DNA of 64,000 bases from Natronobiforma cellulositropha. Lineage in GTDB: Archaea; Halobacteriota; Halobacteria; Halobacteriales; Natrialbaceae. The translations under genes and the position numbers were made by a program. The first letter of the stretch is position 1. The number at the start of each line of letters is the position of its first letter. The notes beneath the pieces are model-generated. The model saw nothing but the letters and a program-made list of their open reading frames with translations. It was not told the origin of the DNA and did no database searches. Shown here piece after piece: positions 42,014-51,351 of this stretch. Location of the stretch: contig NZ_JANZXN010000022.1 in assembly GCF_025629245.1 (NCBI RefSeq), positions 10,664-74,663 on the forward strand. Direction: 5' to 3'.

Positions 42014-42544
42014 ATGCACGGACTCGTCCACCGCACACTCAAACAGTACATCTCGGAGAAAGCTGGCGAGCGAAGCTGGGAGACCGTCCGCGAACGCGCG
42101 GGCGTCGACGCGAAACTCTACCTGCCGGTCACCCACTACGAGGACGCCGAGTTCGACGCACTCGTCGACGCGCTCGCCTCGATGTCGGGCCACGGCAGGG
42201 ACGCCATCGAGCGCGACGTCGGCTACTTCCTCGCCGAACCGTTCGTCGGGACGTTTCGCAGCTACCTCCGGACGGAGTGGGAGTTCGAGGACCTCCTCGA
42301 GTCACTCGCCGAGGTCGCTGACGCGCTCGCCACCGAACGGGGGGAGACGAAGCCGCCGACGCTCGCGTGTGAACGGCTCGAGACCGACCGCCTCCAGGTC
42401 AGCTACCGGTCCGACCGCTCGTATCCGGCGCTGGCGCACGGCCTGCTCGAGGGTGTCGCCGCCGCCTACGACGAACCGGTGACGGTCACGCGTATCTCCG
42501 AGACGGGCGACGAAGACGCCCGGTTCGAAGTTCGTCTCGAGTGA
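42014..42544 (+). CDS. H-NOX-like (heme NO-binding fold) protein lacking proximal His
   Basis: A 176-residue protein with the HNOB/H-NOX fold: it starts MHGLVHRTLKQYISE, has 'KLYLPVTHYEDAEFDALVDALA' (LYLPVTHYEDAEF) and 'GYFLAEPFVGTF', and carries the diagnostic heme-propionate motif Y-x-S-x-R as YRSDR (131-135). H-NOX domains bind heme through a proximal His about 30 residues before this motif. Here no His occurs between residues 60 and 142; the expected place reads LLESLAEVADALATE. So it may sense without heme, or use a different ligand. It is a stand-alone domain. The next gene is convergent. Confidence 0.82.
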   Translation: MHGLVHRTLKQYISEKAGERSWETVRERAGVDAKLYLPVTHYEDAEFDALVDALASMSGHGRDAIERDVGYFLAEPFVGTFRSYLRTEWEFEDLLESLAEVADALATERGETKPPTLACERLETDRLQVSYRSDRSYPALAHGLLEGVAAAYDEPVTVTRISETGDEDARFEVRLE

Positions 42545-42606
42545 CGCCACCGGTCGGGACTGTTGCTCGAGTGACGCCGTCTGTCAGGACCTTCGGAGTG
42601 ACGCCC

Positions 42607-44703
42607 TCAGTTCGTCCGTCTCGCTCGAGCGACGGCGACGAGTACGACCACTGCGCTCGCCAGGAGTACCCCAAATCCGGGGAGGGCGTCGGCTGCGTTC
42701 TCGGCGTGAGCACCGATCGACGAGCCACCGACGTCGAGGACGGCCGTGTGCTCGCCGACGGCGAGTTCGTACCGTCCCTCGGCCGGGAAGCTGACGGCCG
42801 TCTCGAGCGTCGCCGACTCACCCGGTCCGAGCGCGACCGTCCACTCGTCTGCGATGCCGTCGGGGGTTCGCACCCGTAGCGTCGCGTTCGCCGGCCGGTC
42901 GGCGTCGTTCGCGACGGTCGCGACCACCTGCGCTGGCTCGCCGGGGTCGACGCGGTCGGGCTCGACGGTGAGGTCACTCACCCGCACGTCCGCCGGCGAG
43001 CGAACGTCGACGCCGAAGCGCTCGTCGCCCACTCGGAGTTCGTACGAACCCGGGCGCGAGGGCGTCCACGCGAGCGTGGTCTCGTCTCGTTCACCGGCCG
43101 CGAGTTCCCCGCGCTGCTGGTCGGCGAGCGCACCGTCGACGACCACTCGTGCGTCGTACGTGCCGTCGCGCTCGCCGACGTTCTCGACGGTCACGGGGAG
43201 GTGAACCGTCTCCCCCGGGACGAGCGCGGCTGCGCCGGCCGCCCCGCCGTCGCCCGTCCGCTCGAGTCCGAGGGCGATCGGACCCGTCCGGTAGGGACCG
43301 GACACCGTCGGCGACGCGTCCCCGAGACCGTAGGTGAACAGCGCCCGCTCACCCTCGAAGGCGGTCCGGTGTTCGTGTGCGGACCACGTCTCCGGGACGG
43401 CGGCCGTCTCGACGTACCGCTCGGCGAACGCCCTCACCTCGGGGTTGCCGTAGCGCTCGAGCGCCGCGTAGTAGGTCTCGGCGGTCACCCGCTCGCCCGC
43501 CTGGTTCAGGTCTCTGAACACCTCGAGCGAGGAGTACTCGCCGTCGCTCGCGAGGCGAAGCTGTCGGTCGATCGCACCGTAGACCAGCGGTCCCTTCACG
43601 TAGTCGGTCGACTCGTGGTGCCAGCTCGAGCGGTCGGCGAGCACCCCGTCGGCGTACGGCGAGCGCTGGCCCCCGCTGAGGAAGCGCTCGAACTGCCGGT
43701 ACTCGATCAACCCGCTCTCGAGCGCCAGCAACGCCGCGTAGTACTCCGCCTGGGCTTCGACCAGCCAGGCCGTCTCGGCCGCCGTTGCGTGGTGAATCGC
43801 GAAGTCCTGCTGGGTGTGGACGTACTCGTGGAGCCAGACGCCGTTGGCGACGGCGAGCGGCGCGTCGTCGCGCACCCAGGCGTCGCGCTCGCCGTACTGG
43901 ATGCCTCCGGCGGCCCACTCGACCCGGGTCGGCGCGGCGACGAAGAACACCTCCTCGCCCCAGCTCACGGTTCCGAGCGCGTCACTCGCCTCCTCGAGCG
44001 CGTCCAGGACGTCTTCGGGCGACTCGCTCATCGAGGCGGTCGCGGGGACGACGAGTTCGATCGACTCGCGACTCGTCTCGCGCTCGTAGGTGGCTGCCTC
44101 CCCGAGGAAGGCGATCGAGCCGCCGGTCGCGCCGGGACCGTCCACCGTCACCGTCCGCTCGACGCCCGTCGGTGCGGTCTGCCACCACTCGAGTGAGTCA
44201 CTCGGCACCGCGACGAGCGCCCACGACCCGGCGTCGACGAAGTAGTAGCCGTCTCCCTGCTCCGGCGAGTGGTGGTGGCGCTCGAGGTGGGTCCGGTTCG
44301 CCGCGACGCGGTAGGTGAGCGCCGGGGCGGCCGTCTCGCCGTCCCACCGGTAGACGCCGCCCGCCGCCTCGAAGCCGTCGCTCGAGACCACCGTGGCCTG
44401 TGCGTCCGGCCTGAGCTCGAGTTCCGTCACCGTCTCGGGAACCGAGAGGTGGACCTCGGCTTCGAACTCGCCGGGGCTGTCGGGGAGGTGGCGCACCACC
44501 GTCTCCTTCTCGATCGTCTCGCGCTCGCCCGTATCCGTGGTGAGCGCGCCGAGCGCGTCGTCGCCACTCGAGCGGAACTCGACCCCCTCCGCGGTGTCAG
44601 ACACGCCGCCCGCATCGCCCGCGACGCCGCCGCCGCCGACGGCGATGGCTCCCAGACAACACAGACAGCAGAGGACGATCGCGAGGAGGGCCCGTCTCGT
44701 CAC
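42607..44703 (-). CDS. Secreted HEYVH metallopeptidase, PGF-CTERM anchored
   Basis: A 698-residue exported protein. A hydrophobic Cys-rich signal (ALLAIVLCCLCCLGAIAV) opens it. The peptidase core has WLHEYVHTQQ (HExxH at 292-296) and, about 20 residues on, 'WLVEAQAEYYAALLAL', fitting the third Glu ligand of gluzincins and the M61/M1-like layout. Two CARDB-type beta domains follow (about 480-560 and 570-650). It ends 'ALPGFGVLLASAVVVLVAVARARR', a PGF-CTERM signal cut by archaeosortase A and replaced with a lipid. It should therefore be a cell-surface protease. The substrate is unknown; nothing nearby is co-transcribed. Confidence 0.87.
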   Translation of the reverse strand: MTRRALLAIVLCCLCCLGAIAVGGGGVAGDAGGVSDTAEGVEFRSSGDDALGALTTDTGERETIEKETVVRHLPDSPGEFEAEVHLSVPETVTELELRPDAQATVVSSDGFEAAGGVYRWDGETAAPALTYRVAANRTHLERHHHSPEQGDGYYFVDAGSWALVAVPSDSLEWWQTAPTGVERTVTVDGPGATGGSIAFLGEAATYERETSRESIELVVPATASMSESPEDVLDALEEASDALGTVSWGEEVFFVAAPTRVEWAAGGIQYGERDAWVRDDAPLAVANGVWLHEYVHTQQDFAIHHATAAETAWLVEAQAEYYAALLALESGLIEYRQFERFLSGGQRSPYADGVLADRSSWHHESTDYVKGPLVYGAIDRQLRLASDGEYSSLEVFRDLNQAGERVTAETYYAALERYGNPEVRAFAERYVETAAVPETWSAHEHRTAFEGERALFTYGLGDASPTVSGPYRTGPIALGLERTGDGGAAGAAALVPGETVHLPVTVENVGERDGTYDARVVVDGALADQQRGELAAGERDETTLAWTPSRPGSYELRVGDERFGVDVRSPADVRVSDLTVEPDRVDPGEPAQVVATVANDADRPANATLRVRTPDGIADEWTVALGPGESATLETAVSFPAEGRYELAVGEHTAVLDVGGSSIGAHAENAADALPGFGVLLASAVVVLVAVARARRTN

Positions 44704-44838
44704 GACCTATCGTGTTGCGTGAACGAGTATGGCTCTTGTGGCAACGCGTTCTGACCGGCGGGTCGTGTGTCGGCGACGCTCGGCGGGTCGCCTGCAAAAA
44801 CCGCTCGTGCTCTCTCTCTCGAGTGCCCGATCCGCTTC

Positions 44839-47800
44839 TCAGGCCGCCGACGCCGACACCGGTGAGATGGCGAGTTCGATCTCGACGCCGTCGACGTCCC
44901 AGGTCTTGCGGTGGCTCGCGTCGCCGTCTTCGACGCCCGTCAGCGCCTCGGCGCGGACTTCGTCCGCGATCAGGTCCTCGCGTTCGGCCACGAGGTCGGC
45001 GATGCGCTCGTCGGCGACCGACACCTCGAGTGTGATCTGCTCTTCGACGTCGAGGTCGAGTTCCTTGCGCATCTCCTGGACGCGGCGGATGACCTCGCGG
45101 GCGTAGCCCTCGCTCTCGATGTCGTCGGTGAGGCTGGCGTCGACGTAGACGACGCCGCGGTCGTCGCCCTCGACGCCGAACGGGGTGCCGGCGATGTCGT
45201 CGGGCGTCTCGGTGACGAACGAGACCATCTCCGACTCGAGGCTGATCTCCTCGCCCAGCGATTCGGAGACGGCGCGCTCGAGGCTCTCGAGCGTCGGGTC
45301 GTCGATGCGGGCCTCGTTGAGTGCGTTCATGATGCGTCCGGCGTCGCCGCCGAAGGCGGGTCCGAGCAGGCTCATGTCGGCGTTGGCGCTGTAGTCGAGT
45401 TCGCCCCAGTGGTCGCCGGGGGAGACGAGTTCGACCTCGCGGGCGTTGAGCCGTTCACACAGGAGGTCGGTGTGGCGCTCGACGGCGGCCGCCACGTCGT
45501 CGTCGTCGGCGGCGACGACCACTCGCGGGACGGGCCAGCGCAGCTTTCGCCCGGCCTGCTGGCGGGCGTGGGCACCCGCCTCTTCGATCGCTCGCAGCGC
45601 GACGACGTCGGTCTCGAGTTCCTCGTCGACCCAGTACTCCTCGACGGCCGGCCACTCGCTCATGTGGACGGTGTCGTGGCCGTCCTCGCCGGTGAGCGTT
45701 CCGTAGATCTCCTCACTGACGAAGGGGGCGAACGGCGCGAGCAGCACCGTCACCCGCTCGAGGACGTGGTAGAGCGTCGCGTAGGCGGCGCGCTTGCTCG
45801 CGCTGTCGGTCTCCTCCCACATGCGTTCGCGGACCGCCTGGACGTAAAAGCGCGAGACGTCATCGACGATAAAGGAGAGCAGCGCTTCGATCGCCTGGTC
45901 CTGGCGGAAGACCTCGAGTTCGTCGGTCATCGTCTCGACCGTCGACTGGAGGCGCGCGAGCACCCACTCGTCGAGGCGCTCGAGGTCGTCGTCGACCGCC
46001 TCGAGCGTGGTCTCTGCGGGGTCGAAGCCGTCGAGGCGCATGTACGGCAGCGGGAAGCGGAAGACGTTCCAGAGCGTCCGTAAGTGGTTCTCCATGGTGC
46101 GCATGCCCTCCCAGGAGAAGCGCATGTCGTCGCCCTGTGGGTTCGCCGAGAGGAGGAACAGTCGCATGGCGTCGGCCCCGTGGCGGTCGATCGCCTCGTG
46201 GGGTTCGACGACGTTGCCGACGGATTTCGACATCTTGCGGCCGTCCTCGTCTAAGGCGTGGCCGTGCATCACGACGGTGTCGTAGGGGACCTCGCCGAGG
46301 GCGGTCGTCCCCATGCCGAGCTGGGACCAGAACCAGCCGCGGGTCTGGTCGTGGGCCTCGATGATGAGGTCGGCGGGCCAGAGTTCGTCGAAGCGCTCCT
46401 GGTCTTCGGGGAAGTCGAGCGTCCCCCAGGAGGCCACCGAGGAGTCGAGCCAGACGTCGAAGACGTCGGGGATGCGCGTGTAGGTGACGCCGTCTTCGGT
46501 GATCGTGAGGTCGTCGACGGTGTCCTTGTGGATGTCGATCGTCTCGGGGTCGATCTCCTGGTCGACGCGCTCGGCGAGTTCCTCGCGCGTGGCGACGACG
46601 ATCATGTCCTCGTCACCACGGCCGTCCGGCGTCTCCTCGGGCGTCCAGATCGGAATCGGAATCCCCCAGTAGCGCTGACGCGAGACGTTCCAGTCGGGAG
46701 CCTCCTCGACGAAGTCCCGGAAGCGGTTGTCCCGCGCCCAGTCGGGGAACCACTCGCTGTCTTCGATGTTCTCGAGTAAGTCGTCTTTGACGTCCGTCAC
46801 CGTGATGAACCACTGGTCGGTGACGATCTGGATGATACCTCTATCACAGCGCCAGCAGTGGCCGTAGCTGTGACTGACGGTTCCCGAGGCGAGCAACGCG
46901 CCGTTGGTCTCGAGGTCGTCGATGATCCGCTCGTTCGCCTCCTTGACGAACTCGCCCTCGTAGACGCCCGCCTCGGCGGTGTAGACGCCGTCGCCGTCGA
47001 CCGGACAGAAGATGGGGAAGCCGAGTTCGCGGCCGCGTTCGAAGTCCTCCTCACCGTGACCCGGCGCGGAGTGGACGAGTCCCGTCCGGTCGGTCTCGAC
47101 GTAGTCGGCCGTGTAGACCTCGAGTGCGCCCTCGTGGCTCGGGTGGTCGGGCACTTCGTCTGCGAGCGGGTGTTCGTAGGCCCAGCCGACCAGCTCCTCG
47201 CCGGTGCGCTCGTCGACGACCTCGTAGTCGTCGTAACGGCCCTCTCTGAGGACCTCCTCGAGGCAGGCTTCGGCGACGTAGAGTACCTCCGACTCGCCGT
47301 CGCGCTCGGCGCGGACGCCGACGTACTCGAGGTCGGGGGCGACCGCGACGAACGTGTTCGCGGGGATGGTCCACGGCGTCGTCGTCCAGACGACGAGCGC
47401 GCCCTCGCGGTCGACGAGGTCGAACGTCACGTAGATGGAGGGATCCTCGACGTCTGTGTACTCGACCTCGTTGTTGGCGAGCCCGGTCTCACACCGCGGA
47501 CACTGCGAGATGGAGCGTTTGCCCTGGACGACGAGACCGCGTTCGGCGGCCTTCGCGAAGCCCCACCAGGCGGCCTCCATGTACTCGGGATTCAGTGTCT
47601 TGTACGGGTCGTCCCAGTCCATCCAGACGCCGAAGGACTCGAAGTCCTCGCGCATCGCCTCGAGTTGCTCCTCGGCGTACGCCTTACACTCGTCGATGAA
47701 CGCCTCCTCGCCGAAGGCCTCGATGTCCTTCTTGTTCTCGAAGCCGAGTTTCTCCTCGACTTTCGTCTCGATTGGCAGCCCGTGCATGTCGTAGCCCGGC

Positions 47801-48051
47801 CGGTCGGTGACGTCGTAGCCCTGCATGCGGAGGTACCGGATGTAGACGTCTTTCAGCGACTTGTTCCAGGTCGTCCCCATGTGGGCCGCCCCGGAGGTGT
47901 ACGGCGGGCCGTCGACGAAGAAGTACGGCTCGCCGTCGGCCGCTCGCTCTCTGGTCTGTTCGTAGGCGTCGACCGCCTCCCAGTGCTCGAACACCCGTCG
48001 TTCGAGCGCCTGGGGGTCGTAGCCCTCGTCGACCTCGCCGAACCTGCTCAT
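44839..48051 (-). CDS. ileS: Isoleucyl-tRNA synthetase
   Basis: A 1070-residue class I synthetase. The HIGH box variant is 'PPYTSGAAHMGTTWNKSLKD' (HMGT near 62), 'DRPGYDMHGLPIETKVE' follows, the editing (CP1) domain spans about 190-400, and the KMSKS box is DGRKMSKSVGNVV. Zinc cysteines (CPRCETG, CWRCDRG) appear. The anticodon-binding and C-terminal domains (about 650-1070) are full. The sequence is of the archaeal/eukaryotic-like type (starts MSRFGEVDEGYDPQALE). Start 48051 is chosen over a codon four earlier. Essential housekeeping gene with ordinary codon use. Confidence 0.97.
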   Translation of the reverse strand: MSRFGEVDEGYDPQALERRVFEHWEAVDAYEQTRERAADGEPYFFVDGPPYTSGAAHMGTTWNKSLKDVYIRYLRMQGYDVTDRPGYDMHGLPIETKVEEKLGFENKKDIEAFGEEAFIDECKAYAEEQLEAMREDFESFGVWMDWDDPYKTLNPEYMEAAWWGFAKAAERGLVVQGKRSISQCPRCETGLANNEVEYTDVEDPSIYVTFDLVDREGALVVWTTTPWTIPANTFVAVAPDLEYVGVRAERDGESEVLYVAEACLEEVLREGRYDDYEVVDERTGEELVGWAYEHPLADEVPDHPSHEGALEVYTADYVETDRTGLVHSAPGHGEEDFERGRELGFPIFCPVDGDGVYTAEAGVYEGEFVKEANERIIDDLETNGALLASGTVSHSYGHCWRCDRGIIQIVTDQWFITVTDVKDDLLENIEDSEWFPDWARDNRFRDFVEEAPDWNVSRQRYWGIPIPIWTPEETPDGRGDEDMIVVATREELAERVDQEIDPETIDIHKDTVDDLTITEDGVTYTRIPDVFDVWLDSSVASWGTLDFPEDQERFDELWPADLIIEAHDQTRGWFWSQLGMGTTALGEVPYDTVVMHGHALDEDGRKMSKSVGNVVEPHEAIDRHGADAMRLFLLSANPQGDDMRFSWEGMRTMENHLRTLWNVFRFPLPYMRLDGFDPAETTLEAVDDDLERLDEWVLARLQSTVETMTDELEVFRQDQAIEALLSFIVDDVSRFYVQAVRERMWEETDSASKRAAYATLYHVLERVTVLLAPFAPFVSEEIYGTLTGEDGHDTVHMSEWPAVEEYWVDEELETDVVALRAIEEAGAHARQQAGRKLRWPVPRVVVAADDDDVAAAVERHTDLLCERLNAREVELVSPGDHWGELDYSANADMSLLGPAFGGDAGRIMNALNEARIDDPTLESLERAVSESLGEEISLESEMVSFVTETPDDIAGTPFGVEGDDRGVVYVDASLTDDIESEGYAREVIRRVQEMRKELDLDVEEQITLEVSVADERIADLVAEREDLIADEVRAEALTGVEDGDASHRKTWDVDGVEIELAISPVSASAA

Positions 48052-48127
48052 ACGTGGCTCCACTGGCTCCGAGGCTAAATGAGAATCGGTCCGGCAGGTA
48101 CGAGCCGAGCGTACTCAACTGGCGGCC

Positions 48128-48346
48128 TCAGACCACTCGAGCGAGCAGTTTCTGGTAGCCGATGCCGTAGACGCCGGCGTAGAGAGCGAGCGCACCGACG
48201 ACGGCGAGCCAGAGGGCGACGAAGCTCTCGCCAGCGCCGAGATACTGGAGGCTCGTATACTCGAGCAGCGCACCGGCGGCGGTCAGGAGTGTCGCGAGGA
48301 GGGCGTAGAGCAGCGTTGCGAACAGGTCGGCGGCGAGTTCTCGCAT
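48128..48346 (-). CDS. 72-residue two-helix membrane protein
   Basis: Begins MRELAADLFATLLYALL and contains two strong hydrophobic helices (about 8-28 and 42-62) joined by 'EYTSLQYLGAGESF', ending in basic 'YQKLLARVV'. The open frame continues far upstream only as an antisense shadow of the glycosylase gene, so the ATG at 48346 is the likely start. It lies just upstream of ileS on the same strand (77 bases). Such proteins are common in haloarchaea; function unknown. Confidence 0.72.
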   Translation of the reverse strand: MRELAADLFATLLYALLATLLTAAGALLEYTSLQYLGAGESFVALWLAVVGALALYAGVYGIGYQKLLARVV

Positions 48347-48407
48347 GTCAGAGGGAGGGGCGGTGGACGAACGTAAACCTGTCCCTCGACGCGCGAGCGT
48401 GAAACCC

Positions 48408-49091
48408 ATGGTCGCCCGGACCCAACGCCGTGGTGTGTCCCGTCCCGACGCCGACCCCGCCTTCCCCTCGAGTCGCCACGTCCTCGAAGCCGACTGTGAG
48501 CGCTGCCCCGCGCTGGCCGACGCCCGCGAGTGCATCTCGTGGGGAACCGGCTCGCTCGAGGCGAGCGTCTTCGTCGTCGGCGAAGCGCCCGGCGCTGGCA
48601 ACCCCGACGCCGAACGCTGGCGCGGGGGCAACTGGACCGGCATGGCCTACACCGCGCGCCACTCCGGGCGACGCATCAGGCGGACGCTCGCCGCCGTGGG
48701 CTTCGCCGACGACGCCTACTACACCAACGCGGTGAAGTGTTTCCCCGCCGATCCACAGGATCCGACGACCAACCGCGAGCCAACGGCGGCGGAGCGGACG
48801 GCCTGTCGCCCCCACCTCGAGCGCGAACTCGAGTGTGTCTCGCCGACGGTGATCCTCGCGACGGGCAGACACGCCACCCAGACGGTGCTCGAGGCCGACG
48901 GTGACTCACTCGACGGCTTCCTCGAGACCGTTCTCGAGCCCCGCCGCTCCGAGCGCTTCGACTGCTGGCTGTTACCGATGCTCCACCCCGCCTACCGCGA
49001 CGTCTGGGTCGGCCGCCTCGGCCACGACGTCGAGAGCTACCTCGCCGCCCTCGGCGAGACGCTCGCGGAACTGTGCGCCGACTCGCGGTAA
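48408..49091 (+). CDS. Uracil-DNA glycosylase, iron-sulfur type (family 4/5-like)
   Basis: A 227-residue enzyme removing uracil from DNA. 'CERCPALADAREC' gives three closely spaced cysteines of the [4Fe-4S] site. The catalytic motif A is VVGEAPGAGNPDAE, 'YYTNAVKCFP' follows with the next Cys-bearing strand, and motif B is MLHPAY (HPxx). The Trp-containing 'GGNWTGMAYTARHSGRRIRRTL' element (GGNWTGMAY) is present. ATG at 48408 follows a short AT-poor spacer. It has no partner gene nearby; it is divergent from the small membrane protein gene with 61 bases between them. Confidence 0.9.
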   Translation: MVARTQRRGVSRPDADPAFPSSRHVLEADCERCPALADARECISWGTGSLEASVFVVGEAPGAGNPDAERWRGGNWTGMAYTARHSGRRIRRTLAAVGFADDAYYTNAVKCFPADPQDPTTNREPTAAERTACRPHLERELECVSPTVILATGRHATQTVLEADGDSLDGFLETVLEPRRSERFDCWLLPMLHPAYRDVWVGRLGHDVESYLAALGETLAELCADSR

Positions 49092-49170
49092 CCTCCGCCC
49101 GTCGTCGCGCCCGAACGAAAGTTGAATTGCAATAGGAACGCATTTGTTGAACTGGCGGCACAGTGGGCGT

Positions 49171-50343
49171 ATGCGACTGCTACCGCTCGTGTTCGTGGCG
49201 CTGGTCGTCCTCGCGGGGACGGCCGGTCCCGCCGCGGCGCTGGGGGACGGAGACGGGAGTATCGAGACAGTCGAGGAGTGTGGGTTTCCGCTGACGGTCA
49301 CGGACGCGACGGGAGCCGAGCTCACGCTCGAAGAGCCACCCGAACGGGTGGTGACGCTCAACCCGAGCGCCGCTCAGACGCTGTGGGAGATCGGTGCCGA
49401 CGACCGCGTCGTCGGCGTCACGAAACACGCGACGAACCTCGAGGGCGCCGACGAGCGGACGAACATCTCGACACCCGCCGAGACCATCGAACCCGAGCGC
49501 GTCGTCGGTCTCGAACCCGACCTCGTGATCGCACCGGGATCGAACTACGTCGGCGAGGAACTCGTCGAGGTGTTGCGCGAGGCGGGGCTGACGGTCTATC
49601 ACTACCCGTCGGCGGATTCGATCGACACCGTCTACGAGCAGACCCGCCTGATCGGTGCACTCGTCGACGAGTGCGACGGTGCCGAGGCGACCACCGACTG
49701 GATGGACGAGGAACTCGCGGCCGTCGACGCCGCACTCGAGGGCGAAGACCGCCCGGCCGTCCTCTACGAGTTCTTCGAGTTCACCGCCGGTGAAGGGACG
49801 TTCGTCCACGAGATCCTCGAGCGTGCCGGCGGCGACAACATCGCTGCGGAGGCGGGAATCGAGGGCTACCAGCTCGTGAACGAGGAGACCGTCGTCGAGT
49901 ACGACCCCGAGTGGCTGGTGCTCAACACGAACTCACCCGAGGTACCAGAGAGCGAGGCGTTCGCCGCGACCAGTGCGGTCCAGTCCGACCAGGTCGTCGT
50001 CGTCGACGTCAACCTGTTGAACCGGCCCGGACCCCGGATCGTCGACGCCATCACGACGCTCGCAGCGACCTTCCACCCGGAGGCGTACGCCGAGGCACGC
50101 GCCGAGGCGAGCACAGATGCCGAGACCGAGTCGACGGCCGACGACTCGAGCGGCGCTGCCGACGCCGGTGACACCGACGCCGACGGCGAGCGAGCGGACG
50201 ATACCGACGAGGCGGACGACTCGAGCGACGCTGCCGACGCCAGCGCGGACGACGACGGCTCGCCCGGCTTCGGCACACTCCTCGCCGTCGGTGTGCTCGT
50301 CGTGGCGGCGCTCTCGATCCGCCAGCGTGATGGCGGTGCGTGA
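49171..50343 (+). CDS. PGF-CTERM-anchored metallophore/B12-type substrate-binding protein
   Basis: A 390-residue surface binding protein. A Sec signal peptide (LLPLVFVALVVLAGTAGPAAA) is followed by a class III (BtuF/FhuD-like) fold: 'VVTLNPSAAQTLWEIGADDRVVGVT' (NPSAAQTLWEIGA), 'VVGLEPDLVIAPG' and 'TVYHYPSADSIDTVYEQ'. After about residue 320 an acidic low-complexity linker leads to 'GSPGFGTLLAVGVLVVAAL' and a basic end, a PGF-CTERM anchor. It matches the known PGF-CTERM-modified ABC binding protein family. Ligands of this class are cobalamin or iron chelates. The next gene, 12 bases on, is a second protein of the same fold without a signal. Confidence 0.88.
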   Translation: MRLLPLVFVALVVLAGTAGPAAALGDGDGSIETVEECGFPLTVTDATGAELTLEEPPERVVTLNPSAAQTLWEIGADDRVVGVTKHATNLEGADERTNISTPAETIEPERVVGLEPDLVIAPGSNYVGEELVEVLREAGLTVYHYPSADSIDTVYEQTRLIGALVDECDGAEATTDWMDEELAAVDAALEGEDRPAVLYEFFEFTAGEGTFVHEILERAGGDNIAAEAGIEGYQLVNEETVVEYDPEWLVLNTNSPEVPESEAFAATSAVQSDQVVVVDVNLLNRPGPRIVDAITTLAATFHPEAYAEARAEASTDAETESTADDSSGAADAGDTDADGERADDTDEADDSSDAADASADDDGSPGFGTLLAVGVLVVAALSIRQRDGGA

Positions 50344-50355
50344 GGAGTCGACCGT

Positions 50356-51258
50356 ATGAAGGTCATCTCCACCTCACCCTCCTCGACAGAGATCCTCGCC
50401 GCCCTCGGCGTCGACCCCGTCGCAGTCTCACACGCCTGTGACTACCCGCCTCGAGTGGCTGACCTGCCGCGGATCGACGTCTCGAAGGTCGACGCCGACG
50501 CCAGCGCCGACCGCCACGAGCAGGTCCGCGCGGCGACGGCGGACGGCCACCTCTACCGGATGGACGCCGAGACCATCGACGCGCTCGACCCGGACCTGAT
50601 CGTCACCCAGGGCGTCTGCGGGGTGTGTGCGGTCGACGACGTGCTCGTCGGTGAGACGCTCGCCGGGCTCGAGACCGACCCCGCGGTGCTCGCCCTCCAG
50701 GCGCGCCGACTCGCGGACGTCTTCACCTGCATCGAGGAGGTCGGCGAGGCGACCGACACCGAGGCGGCGGCGACGGCGCTCGTCGCGGACCTCCGCGAGC
50801 GCCTCGACACCCTCGCCGAGCGCGTCCCCGACGCGCCCCGTCCGCGGCTGGCCGTCCTCGAGTGGATGGACCCGCTCCGCCCCGGCGGAAGCTGGGTTCC
50901 CGACGTGGTCGCCGCGGCTGGCGCGACCTGCGAGTTCGGCGAGCCGGGCGCGCGCTCGCGGCCGCTCGAGTGGGACGCCTTCCTGGCGGCTGACCCCGAG
51001 GTGCTGGTGGTCGCCCCCTGTGGCTTCGACGCCGAGCGGACGCTCGAGCGGCTCCACGAACTGACCGACCGGCCGGGGTGGGACGACCTCACGGCGGTCC
51101 GCGACGGTCAGGTGTTCGTCTTCGACGGGAGCGCCTACCTGACCCGGTGGACGCCGCGGCTGGTCGACGCCGCCGAGCGCCTGGCCGCGGTCTGTCACCC
51201 CGACGCGTTCGACGCACCACCGGCCGACGTCGTCCGTCTCGACCCGTCCCGGTACTGA
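50356..51258 (+). CDS. BtuF-like binding-fold protein without signal peptide
   Basis: A 300-residue class III binding-protein fold: 'VISTSPSSTEILAALGVDPVAVSHACDYP' (STSPSSTEILAALG), 'ALDPDLIVTQGVCGVCAVD' with an unusual CGVC pair, 'LEWMDPLRPGGSWVPDVVAAAG', and 'QVFVFDGSAYLTRWTPRLVDA'. No signal peptide or lipobox is present, so unlike its upstream neighbour it should stay in the cytoplasm. Homologues of this type in other prokaryotes are annotated cobalamin-binding. Close spacing to the anchored protein suggests the two handle the same ligand outside and inside the cell; no permease gene is present here. Confidence 0.84.
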   Translation: MKVISTSPSSTEILAALGVDPVAVSHACDYPPRVADLPRIDVSKVDADASADRHEQVRAATADGHLYRMDAETIDALDPDLIVTQGVCGVCAVDDVLVGETLAGLETDPAVLALQARRLADVFTCIEEVGEATDTEAAATALVADLRERLDTLAERVPDAPRPRLAVLEWMDPLRPGGSWVPDVVAAAGATCEFGEPGARSRPLEWDAFLAADPEVLVVAPCGFDAERTLERLHELTDRPGWDDLTAVRDGQVFVFDGSAYLTRWTPRLVDAAERLAAVCHPDAFDAPPADVVRLDPSRY

Positions 51259-51351
51259 CTCGTCCCGAGCCACGCTGACGACTCGAGCCGTCGCTGGCTC
51301 TCCTCGATCCGGCGGGAAACCTTCATACGGCGAGGTGTCGACTCCCCGTAC

